Source: an uncultured Collinsella sp.
Lineage (GTDB): Bacteria > Actinomycetota > Coriobacteriia > Coriobacteriales > Coriobacteriaceae
Assembly (NCBI GenBank): GCA_902470895.1
Contig: CABRID010000014.1
Span: forward strand, 1 to 26,061
Length of the DNA stretch: 26,061 bases
Reading direction: 5' to 3'
Under the pieces are notes generated by a model. That model was given only the letters and a program-made list of their open reading frames with translations, ran no database searches and was not told the origin of the DNA. Positions 15,265 to 22,133 of the stretch are shown here, in pieces; the stretch's first letter is position 1, and every line of letters begins with the position of its first letter. Position numbers and translations under genes: made by a program.

Positions 15265-17292
15265 CTACGGCCGCTCGTTGGGGGCCAGGCGCTGCATCTT
15301 GTTCACGGCCTTGAACTTGGTGAACAGCGGCACGTACTCAAAGCTCACGTTGGAGTTCTCCAGGCCGTACCAGCGTGCAGGCGTGCCGGCGGCGCGGCGG
15401 ATGATGTACTTGAGCGTGATGGCCGTACGCTCGCTCGGCTCCACATCGCTTTCGGGCGCCAGAAGCTTACGGATCAGGACGAACTTGAACGTACCGATGT
15501 TACCCGGATCCTTGTAGACCGAGTAGTCATGCGTCTGCGCAGGCAGTTCGCCGGTGGCAGCCAGGTCCTGAACGACCTGACGCAGGTAGGCATTGACGCG
15601 CTGGTTGATCTTGTAGCCCAGGTACAGATGCACGCGGAACACGTAGTCGGTGCCGAACGTCTCGACCGAATAGGCAAAGGTATGCGGCTCGTCCATGGTC
15701 TCGACGTTCACGAACCACCAGGCGCGAGCGCGCTTGGGATGCTTGTCCAAGATCGAGTAGACGATATCACGGTCGATGTAATCGGTATGGGTGTCCTTGG
15801 TCAGGTACACGATGTTGTCGCTCATGCGCTCATAGCGATCGTCGTCGCGCAGGCGCTTGAGCTGCGGCAGGTAGCTGCGCAGCGGCAGCAGCGTAAACTG
15901 GCGCTGCTCGACCGCCGTGCCGTTGTACCAGCACACCATAATGCCCATGATGAGTGCAGCCATGAGGATGGTGAAGTAGCCGCCGTGGAAGAACTTGGTG
16001 AGCGAGCTCACGAAGAAGAAGCCTTCGAGCAAAAGGAAGAAGGCCGCGAAGATCCACGGAGCAACCTTGAGCTTGCGCTCCTCGTGCAGGTAGAAGAAGA
16101 GCAGCAGCGTGGTGCACATCATAGTCAGCGTAATGGCAAGGCCGTAGGCGGCTTCCATATGCGCCGAGTTCTGGAACAGCAGCACCACGATGACGCAGCC
16201 CACGAGCATGACGTTGTTGACCATGGGGATGTAGAGCTGGCCCTTGGTCTCGGCAGGGTAGAAGACCTGCATGTGCGGCATAAGGTCCAGACGGCTGGCC
16301 TCGGACACCAGCGAGAATGCGCCGGTGATGAGCGCCTGCGAGGCGATGATGGCCGCAACGGTGGAAAGGCCGACGGCAAACGGGCGCAGGCCCGGGGCGA
16401 GCATCTGGTAGAACGGGTTGAGGTCGGCAATGCCCATGAGCTCGGGGTTGGCAGCGTTGTTCATAAGCCAAGCGCCCTGGCCCATATAGGAAAGCAGCAG
16501 GCAGCACTTAACGAACGGCCAGGTGGCGTAGATGTTGCCGCGGCCGACGTGGCCCATGTCGGAGTAGAGCGCCTCGGCACCGGTGGTGGCGAGGAAGCAG
16601 CTGCCCAGAATCATGATACCCGCGTGGTTGTTGGGGCTCAGCAAAAAGGCGATGCCACGCACCGGGTTGAGGCACAGCAGCACGGCGGGGTGCTGGAAGA
16701 CAAAAAACAGACCCGTGCCGCCCAGGAACAGGAACCACAGCGTCATGATGGGGCCAAAGGCGTGACCGATCTTGGCCGTACCGATGCGTTGCACCAAAAA
16801 GAGCGCGATGATGATGGCGAGCGTAATGGCGACGACGCGGCCCTGGTCATCGCCCAGCACGGCATGGACCGCCGGGATGGTGCGCAGGCCCTCGATGGCC
16901 GTGGTAACGGTAACGGCCGGCGTCAGGATGCCGTCGGCGAGCAGCGCGGCGCCACCCAGCATGGCGGGGATGATGAGCCATTTACCGCAGCGCTTAACCA
17001 GGCTGTACAGGGCAAAGATGCCGCCCTCACCATGGTTATCGGCGCGCAGCGAGATGAGCACATACTTGATGGTGGTCAGCAGCGTGACCGTCCACACGAC
17101 AAGGGAGAGCGCGCCAAGCACGAACTCCTCCGTCACGCTCCCGATGCCGCCGTTGCCGGCAACGAGCGCCTTGGTTACATACATAGGGCTGGTGCCGATA
17201 TCGCCGTACACCACGCCCAGCGTGACGAGCATCGCCGAGATGCTCACAGGAATCGCAGCGTGCGAGGCTGCCTCCTTGGCCTTTTGTTCCAT
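15265..17292 (-). CDS. kup: Kup potassium uptake protein
   Basis: KUP/HAK/KT-type potassium transporter of 675 residues, usually a proton-potassium symporter in the cytoplasmic membrane. The family signature GVVYGDIGTSPMY is at about 26-38 in the first helix. Roughly twelve helices fill residues 20-450, and a hydrophilic cytoplasmic C-terminal domain follows (about 460-675). I chose the ATG at 17292, ten bases after GGGAGG; the longer TTG start at 17310 overlaps that site. A perfect TATAAT lies 36 bp upstream. It leads a same-strand block with a small membrane protein and the KdpD/KdpE pair, which suggests that this two-component system senses potassium or turgor and acts on kup (inference). 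Confidence 0.95.
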   Translation of the reverse strand: MEQKAKEAASHAAIPVSISAMLVTLGVVYGDIGTSPMYVTKALVAGNGGIGSVTEEFVLGALSLVVWTVTLLTTIKYVLISLRADNHGEGGIFALYSLVKRCGKWLIIPAMLGGAALLADGILTPAVTVTTAIEGLRTIPAVHAVLGDDQGRVVAITLAIIIALFLVQRIGTAKIGHAFGPIMTLWFLFLGGTGLFFVFQHPAVLLCLNPVRGIAFLLSPNNHAGIMILGSCFLATTGAEALYSDMGHVGRGNIYATWPFVKCCLLLSYMGQGAWLMNNAANPELMGIADLNPFYQMLAPGLRPFAVGLSTVAAIIASQALITGAFSLVSEASRLDLMPHMQVFYPAETKGQLYIPMVNNVMLVGCVIVVLLFQNSAHMEAAYGLAITLTMMCTTLLLFFYLHEERKLKVAPWIFAAFFLLLEGFFFVSSLTKFFHGGYFTILMAALIMGIMVCWYNGTAVEQRQFTLLPLRSYLPQLKRLRDDDRYERMSDNIVYLTKDTHTDYIDRDIVYSILDKHPKRARAWWFVNVETMDEPHTFAYSVETFGTDYVFRVHLYLGYKINQRVNAYLRQVVQDLAATGELPAQTHDYSVYKDPGNIGTFKFVLIRKLLAPESDVEPSERTAITLKYIIRRAAGTPARWYGLENSNVSFEYVPLFTKFKAVNKMQRLAPNERP

Positions 17293-17327
17293 AAGCCGGT
17301 TTCCTCCCAACTTTAACGTTCGAGGGG

Positions 17328-17333
17328 ATTATA
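17328..17333 (-). promoter_or_regulatory. -10 box of the kup promoter
   Basis: On the minus strand TATAAT lies 35 bp before the kup ATG. Possible -35 hexamers are poor (CATTAA at 17-bp spacing or TTAAAA at 15 bp), so the promoter may need an activator. Confidence 0.5.
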
Positions 17334-17416
17334 GGTAATCGGCCCATGTTTTAATGCACTGTTTTCCCAGCTAGATAAACATTTATACGGCCTTTAGGCC
17401 ACCACGGCGATATGGA

Positions 17417-17447
17417 ATGTGCCAAAGGGACTGTCCCTTTGGCACAT
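17417..17447. repeat. AAAGGGAC/GTCCCTTT palindrome, copy 2
   Basis: A perfect 14-bp inverted repeat (ATGTGCCAAAGGGA and its complement) around CTG. CGGCG (17405-17409) and CGCCG (17448-17452) can extend it past a 7-nt bulge. It lies 12 bp beyond the nitroreductase stop on the minus strand. The core and the CTG centre are the same as at 4062-4090, and the outer arm differs by one compensated pair. No U-run follows. Confidence 0.85.
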
Positions 17448-17458
17448 CGCCGCATTCG

Positions 17459-18335
17459 TTACTTGCCGAGCCAGTTTTTGAACCACCACTCCATGGAACG
17501 GCTCATCTCGGCCATAAAGGGGCTCGTGTGCTTGCGGGTGTAGATATCCACCACGCGCTCGCCTACCTCGCGGGCATGCGGACGGAACATCGCGTCCATC
17601 TCGGCCACCTGCGCGTCCATGGTCGCAGCATCGGCGCGGCAGTAGCGCTCCTCGTGCACCAGGTTCACCACGGGATGCGCAATAGCCGGGCGCTCCTTAC
17701 GGGGCGTGCCGATGATGAGCATCGACAGCGGCATGGTATAGGGCGGCAGATCGAGCAGCTCGGCCACTTCCTCGGCATTCTCGACGATGTCGCCGATATA
17801 GCAGCTCCCCAGGCCCAGGGCCTCGGCGGCAACCACGGCGTTTTGGGCGGCGATCACGGCGTCCTGGGCCGCGATGGCAAAGTCGCCCAAACCCGGCGCG
17901 CGGCGGGGCGCCTTGCCCGTGCGCTCGACAAACTCGGGCTCAAAGCAGCCCACGTGCTCAAACAGATCGATCCACTTGGCATAATCGACCACAAATTATT
18001 AGTGCCCAGGGCGCCTTGGCAATCATGGGTTGATGGTCGCACAGGTCGGCCAGGCGGTCCAGCGTAGCCTGCTCGCGGATGCTCACGATGGAATACATCA
18101 TCATGGCGCCCGCCGACGGTGCGCGACTCGCCGCATGCAAGATCGCCGCCCGCTGCTCGTCGGTCACCGCTACGGGACGGCCGTCGTCATCACGCGCGAA
18201 GGCACGCGTGGAGGAACGGTGCTCCAACGTGTCCAGCACCGCATTGCCCGTAGTCTCGACCGGATAGCCGTACGTATCCACGCCCGCAGCTCCGCCGCAG
18301 TACTCGGCGCCCGTCATACAAACCTGCTCGCTCAT
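17459..18335 (-). pseudogene. Nitroreductase-family protein, frameshifted
   Basis: FMN-dependent nitroreductase split by one frameshift. The N-terminal part starts at 18335 and has the flavin-contact HRSSTRAF (39-46) and APSAGAMMMYS (72-82); its frame ends at 17958 after an out-of-frame tail. The C-terminal part, 17459 to about 17995, has EALGLGSCYIGD and continues to the natural end. The two frames join at 17993-18004, where the minus strand reads CTAATAATTTGTG: the downstream frame meets two TAA codons, while removing one base gives L-I-F-V, which suits the family (APW-ALIFVV-DYAKWIDLF). The repaired protein would be about 290 residues. A GTG at 17992 could in theory start the second half but has no ribosome binding site. 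A true mutation or a sequence error are both possible. Confidence 0.82.
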
Positions 18336-18548
18336 CGCCCTACCCTCGCCATTTCTTTAAGAAGCCTTTACGTTTCCGTGTAATTCCCGTCCATTATCGC
18401 GCAGGTCGCCACTACATTGCGCCACACCGCCGCACGTGCGCGTTAATATGGCTGGTTGTTGCGCGCAGCCACCAATTGCAGCGCATATCTTGGTAACAAT
18501 CGGGTAAACCCCCGCTTTCGTACGTTTTAGTTTGTGAGGAGTCTCAGC
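18336..18548. promoter_or_regulatory. Divergent gap, nitroreductase / LtaS-like gene
   Basis: This 213-bp gap must hold both promoters, but no convincing -35/-10 pair stands out. Small inverted repeats are present: a 6-bp TGGCTG/CAGCCA stem around 18450-18475 and GGGT-AA-ACCC near 18503. GAGGAG, 8 nt before the ATG at 18549, sets the start of the plus-strand gene. No small gene is supported. Confidence 0.3.
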
Positions 18549-20849
18549 ATGTTCGCTGCCGCCATCTCGCTCGTCGGTCTTGCGGCGACCGTCTACCTTG
18601 TCTTGCGCGAGGCCAAGGTCATTCGCGCTCAGTCGGGCACCGTTGCCAAAAGCGCTCTTGGGTGGAGCGTCGCCTTCGGCCTGTTCCAGCTCTTTTTGAC
18701 CATTTGGGGCGCCATTGGCCTCATCGCCCAAAACGAGCCGCTCGCCTTTGTGATGCTCATCCTGACCAACGCCATCCTCACCGGCTGCGCTTGGGCCAGC
18801 ATCGCACGCGACCGCATCGCCCCGCGCGTCTTTGCGTTCGCCGCGCCCGACGCCCCCGCTCCCACCGGCAAGCTCGCCCGCCTGCGCGGCGCCTTTGTGG
18901 GCAAGCCACTCGTCGCCGCCGTGCTGTGCCTGCTGCTCGCCGCCGTCTTTGCGCTGCTAGGCATGGAGGTATCGTCCAACCACGACTTTACCTGGGTCTA
19001 CCCCCTGTGCATCCTGCTCGAGTGGGCCATCATCACCACGCTCATGACCGGCCTGTTCTTCCTGTTCCAGCGCCACGGCGCAGCTCCCGCGGTCCTGGCC
19101 TTTGCCCTCTTTGTCCTGGGCATTGCCGAGTTCTTCGTCATCACGTTTAAATCCATGCCCATCCAGCCGGGCGACCTTTCGGCCATCTCCACCGCCGCCG
19201 CGGTCGCCGGCACCGGCTACACCTTCTCGATCTCACTGTTCTGCGTGCTGTCCATGGGCTTTACCGCCATCGCCATGCTGCTGTGCGAGTACGCCGGCCT
19301 GGTGGCACCGCACCGTCAGAAGGGCGCCGCCAACGCCAAGCGCATGCTGCTCACCAACCTGCTCGTCGCCGTGCTGTGCCTGGGCGGTGTGACCGCACAC
19401 GTCACGCTCATCGACTACTACAACACCCTCGGCATCACCGTCTACACCTGGCGCCCGCTCGAGAGCTACTGGCGCGAGGGCTACCTGCCTGCCTTTATTA
19501 GTGCGGCGCAGTCCATCAAGCCGCCCAAACCCGCCGACTACTCCGTCGACGATGCCAAGGCCACGCTCAAAAAGTACGCCAAGGCCTACGACAAGTCCGA
19601 CGCGGCCAAGAGCGACGAGCGCGCCGCCGCAAAGGAGCAGTTCGACAGCGAGAAGCCCACGGTCATCGCCATCATGAACGAGACCTTCTCGGATCTTTCG
19701 ATCTACCAGAACATGCGCGCCGGCTACGAAGGCCCGCAGTACTTTAAGAACCTGTCCAACTGCCTCAGCCGCGGCAAGCTCTACGTGAGCGCCTACGGCG
19801 GCGGCACCGCCAATACCGAGTTTGAGTTTATGACCGGCAACTCCATGGCCAACCTGGGCTCGGGCGTGTACCCCTACACCATCTACAACATGGAAACGAC
19901 CGGGAATCTGGCAGAGCAGTTCAAATCGCTCGGATATTCCACCACGGCCATGCACCCCAACCACGCAACCAACTGGAACCGCGAGAACGTCTACAAGGAC
20001 TTTGGTTTTGACCAGTTCCTGTCCATCAACGATTTCCAGGGCGCCGATACCCTGCGCGGCATGGTGACCGACCAGGCTACCTACGACAAGATTCTTGAGC
20101 TGCTCGACCAGAACGCCGATCCGCAGTTTATCTTCGACGTGACCATGCAGAACCACTCGGGCTACGATACGGGCCTGCTGCCGGTCGACAAGCAGATGCA
20201 CCTGAATATCGACACGACCGATCTGGACGCCAAGACCGTCGAGGACGGCACGCTATCCGATGTCGACGAGTATGTCTCGTGCATCGAGCAGTCCGACCAG
20301 GCGCTGCGCTACTTCCTCAACGCCTTGAGCAAGCTCGACCGCAAGGTGGTCGTGGTGTTCTGGGGCGATCACCAGCCGTTCTTCCCGTCCAAGTTCAACG
20401 ACAAGTGGTTTACCGACGAGGACGACGCCACCCACCAGGAACGTCTGTGGCAGACCGACTACATCATCTGGGCCAACTACGACGTTGCCGGCTGCGACCA
20501 GACGAGCGAGGTCGACGACCTGTCCACCAACTACCTGTCCACGCAGCTGATGCAGCTGATCGGCGCACCGCTGACCGACTATCAAAAGGCGCACATGACG
20601 CTGCGCGAGTCGCTGCCCGCTATCAACTCCGTGGGCTACGAGGACGCCAGCCTGCGCTGGGCGCTCTCCTCCAACGTCACCGGCGACGACGCCGCCGCAG
20701 CAGCCGCCACCAAGGCACGCGAGGATTACGCCAAGATGCAATACTACGAGATGTTCCGCGACGGCAAGAACGTGTACACCGAGCACTTCCAGACCGAGGC
20801 CAACGAAACCGACCCCAACCTGGCGCCAGGTACAACCAAGATCAAGTAG
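18549..20849 (+). CDS. LtaS-type sulfatase-fold membrane enzyme
   Basis: Membrane protein of 766 residues of the lipoteichoic acid synthase / phosphoglycerol transferase family. The first ~300 residues hold several membrane helices; the remainder is an extracellular sulfatase-fold domain. Catalytic positions match LtaS: metal-ligand Glu378 (MNETFSDL), nucleophile Thr420 (GGGTANTEF), and Asp607/His608 (FWGDHQPF). Such enzymes transfer glycerol phosphate from phosphatidylglycerol onto a glycolipid or polymer at the outer face of the membrane. Whether this one builds a polymer or decorates a glycolipid cannot be told. I chose the ATG at 18549 with GAGGAG at 8 nt. Monocistronic, with a terminator hairpin at about 20936-20969. 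A charged linker (about 331-368) precedes the catalytic domain. Confidence 0.9.
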   Translation: MFAAAISLVGLAATVYLVLREAKVIRAQSGTVAKSALGWSVAFGLFQLFLTIWGAIGLIAQNEPLAFVMLILTNAILTGCAWASIARDRIAPRVFAFAAPDAPAPTGKLARLRGAFVGKPLVAAVLCLLLAAVFALLGMEVSSNHDFTWVYPLCILLEWAIITTLMTGLFFLFQRHGAAPAVLAFALFVLGIAEFFVITFKSMPIQPGDLSAISTAAAVAGTGYTFSISLFCVLSMGFTAIAMLLCEYAGLVAPHRQKGAANAKRMLLTNLLVAVLCLGGVTAHVTLIDYYNTLGITVYTWRPLESYWREGYLPAFISAAQSIKPPKPADYSVDDAKATLKKYAKAYDKSDAAKSDERAAAKEQFDSEKPTVIAIMNETFSDLSIYQNMRAGYEGPQYFKNLSNCLSRGKLYVSAYGGGTANTEFEFMTGNSMANLGSGVYPYTIYNMETTGNLAEQFKSLGYSTTAMHPNHATNWNRENVYKDFGFDQFLSINDFQGADTLRGMVTDQATYDKILELLDQNADPQFIFDVTMQNHSGYDTGLLPVDKQMHLNIDTTDLDAKTVEDGTLSDVDEYVSCIEQSDQALRYFLNALSKLDRKVVVVFWGDHQPFFPSKFNDKWFTDEDDATHQERLWQTDYIIWANYDVAGCDQTSEVDDLSTNYLSTQLMQLIGAPLTDYQKAHMTLRESLPAINSVGYEDASLRWALSSNVTGDDAAAAAATKAREDYAKMQYYEMFRDGKNVYTEHFQTEANETDPNLAPGTTKIK

Positions 20850-20888
20850 CGGGACGCATCCCGATTCGCCTACCCGGGCAATCCCCAA

Positions 20889-21016
20889 CGAGGGCGGACG
20901 GGCGCCGGGTAACATCTGCTGCTCAGACAGTCCTGCGCAAGACGAAGGCCACATTAAGTGGCCTTCTTTGCGTGCGGAACTCGCGACAGACGTTACCCGG
21001 TGCCCGCTCGCCCTCG
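20889..21016. repeat. 128-bp nested inverted repeat after the LtaS-like gene
   Basis: The 25-nt arms 20889-20913 and 20992-21016 are inverse copies with three mismatches. Nested inside is the terminator hairpin 20944-20966, itself extended by CGCAA/TTGCG and TCC/GGA around small internal loops, so the whole region can fold as one long hairpin. It begins 40 bp after the stop codon. It resembles the elements at 5331 and 7730 in layout, though not in sequence. Confidence 0.8.
20936..20969 (+). terminator. Intrinsic terminator of the LtaS-like gene
   Basis: GAAGGCCAC (20944-20952) pairs perfectly with GTGGCCTTC (20958-20966) around ATTAA, followed by TTT. It is about 95 bp past the stop and nested in the 128-bp inverted repeat. 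The U-run is short but the stem is strong. Confidence 0.7.
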
Positions 21017-21052
21017 CCTCACAGCAGAGGCGCGGCCTGTCATGCGAGTCGC

Positions 21053-21270
21053 GGAAACTGTGTCCCAGAAATCATGCGCAAAGTGGGATGCGGTTTCCGC
21101 CTGCGGGCCCGTTGGAAAACTGCATCCCACTTCGGCTACAAATTCCGGGATGCACTTTCCGCCGAGGTCCTTAACCGGAAACTCCATCCCATTCCAAAGG
21201 CAAATTCCGGGACGCATCTTCCGCAACCTCATCCATCCGGAAAGCCCTTCCATCCGGAAAGCCCTTCCCA
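21053..21270. repeat. Array of a ~15-bp motif in alternating orientation, ~31-bp period
   Basis: The motif GGAAACTGCATCCCA recurs, alternately direct (+) and inverted (-), at 21053 (+), 21084 (-), 21114 (+), 21146 (-), 21177 (+), 21208 (-), and in decayed form at 21239 (+) and 21256 (+). Start-to-start distances are 31, 30, 32, 31, 31 and 31. Two steps make a degenerate ~62-bp unit repeated about three times; the segments between motifs also resemble each other two steps apart (CAAATTC before both later inverted copies). The array ends in a perfect 17-bp tandem duplication (21234-21250, 21251-21267). Every neighbouring pair can form a hairpin. No ORF over it looks real. This and the nested repeat explain most of the 606-bp gap. 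Confidence 0.85.
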
Positions 21271-21385
21271 CTCTGAATACATCCAGCGAACGTATGCGAG
21301 CGTGTTGTCCAGAACAGCCTCGTCATCGGGGTGATGGAAAAAGTCGCCCCAAACGCTTGCAGCGGTTGTGCCCACAAGTGTCAAG

Positions 21386-21413
21386 AAAAAAGCCTCGAGA
21401 ACTTCGAGGCTTT
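21386..21413 (-). terminator. Intrinsic terminator of the flavodoxin gene
   Basis: AAAGCCTCGA (21389-21398) pairs perfectly with TCGAGGCTTT (21404-21413) around a 5-nt loop; on the minus strand it runs straight into TTTTTTC. It lies 43 bp beyond the flavodoxin stop. Textbook form. Confidence 0.88.
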
Positions 21414-21455
21414 CACATTTGTATTGTTTTGCACGAAGGATCGCGGACGGCGAAG

Positions 21456-22007
21456 CTACTCTCCCAGTACGGCCTTCTTGGCGGCTGCGGCCATGTTATC
21501 CAGATCTTCCTTGGTGGGATGGTCCTTCGCAGCAATCCAGTTGTCGAGCAGCATCTTATAGCGCGCGTTGTCGGGATCTTGCTCGAGCATGGCCTCGTAG
21601 CGCTGCTTGACCGCGGGGCCCATCTTGCCCTGGCACATCGCCCAGCCCGCAAGCTCGGCATCCCCAGCCAAATTGGAAGTTACGCGGTCGATAATCTGCT
21701 GATAGTAGCTCTGGTCGGCCCCAAAGCCGCAGGTGCCAAACAGGAACACGCGCTTGCCGAGCAAGGCGGAGAGCAACGCCGCGACCGAAGGCGTGCACGC
21801 GCCCTTGTCGCACCAAAAACCGACGAGCACCGTGTCGGCCGCGCAGGCGCCCTGCGCCTCGAGCGCAACCTGATCTGCGTCCGCATCGTCGCTCAACGCC
21901 GCGGCATGGACAAACTCAACGCCCGCAGCCTGCAGAGCGCGCTTGATCGCGCCCGAAACCATCCTGGTATTACCGCTCTTGCTGTTAACCACCAAAGAGC
22001 ATGTCAT
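21456..22007 (-). CDS. Flavodoxin-family protein
   Basis: Flavodoxin-like FMN protein of about 183 residues. The N-terminal phosphate-binding loop is SKSGNTR at 9-15, followed by the alternating strands of the fold. The later FGTCGFGADQSYY segment and CQGKMGPAVKQRYEAML are typical of a stand-alone gut-bacterial group that includes the flavodoxin-like partner of bilirubin reductase (BilS) as I recall it; no reductase gene lies beside it, so that link is weak. Start uncertain: the ATG at 22007 has no close ribosome binding site, while a GTG at 22013 has GGGGGA at 10 nt; a GTG at 22043 has none. Likely monocistronic, with its own terminator. Role: low-potential electron carrier or reductase partner. 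Confidence 0.82.
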   Translation of the reverse strand: MTCSLVVNSKSGNTRMVSGAIKRALQAAGVEFVHAAALSDDADADQVALEAQGACAADTVLVGFWCDKGACTPSVAALLSALLGKRVFLFGTCGFGADQSYYQQIIDRVTSNLAGDAELAGWAMCQGKMGPAVKQRYEAMLEQDPDNARYKMLLDNWIAAKDHPTKEDLDNMAAAAKKAVLGE

Positions 22008-22133
22008 AGTCACGTTGCTCGTTTCCCCCAAAACTAAAGCCACTAATGCAATTTATTAGATGAATATCTTAGTACTAACGCGACAGATGTAAACCACCGT
22101 CTGCCGATTGATTAATTTGCCCCACGGGCTTGC

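Noticed and set aside
13208..17316. Long plus-strand open frames opposite kdpE, kdpD and kup
   Set aside because: Composition is His/Arg/Gly-rich shadow sequence, while the opposite strand encodes clear families.
17459..17992. C-terminal nitroreductase half as an independent gene from the GTG at 17992
   Set aside because: No ribosome binding site; it lacks the N-terminal flavin-binding part, which lies intact just upstream in another frame.
21053..21270. CRISPR array
   Set aside because: The repeats alternate in orientation, are only ~15 bp and diverged, the intervals resemble each other, and there are no cas genes.
20993..21271. Small minus-strand protein over the repeat array
   Set aside because: The frame only reads through the repeats, has no convincing ribosome binding site, and the array explains its repetitive residues.
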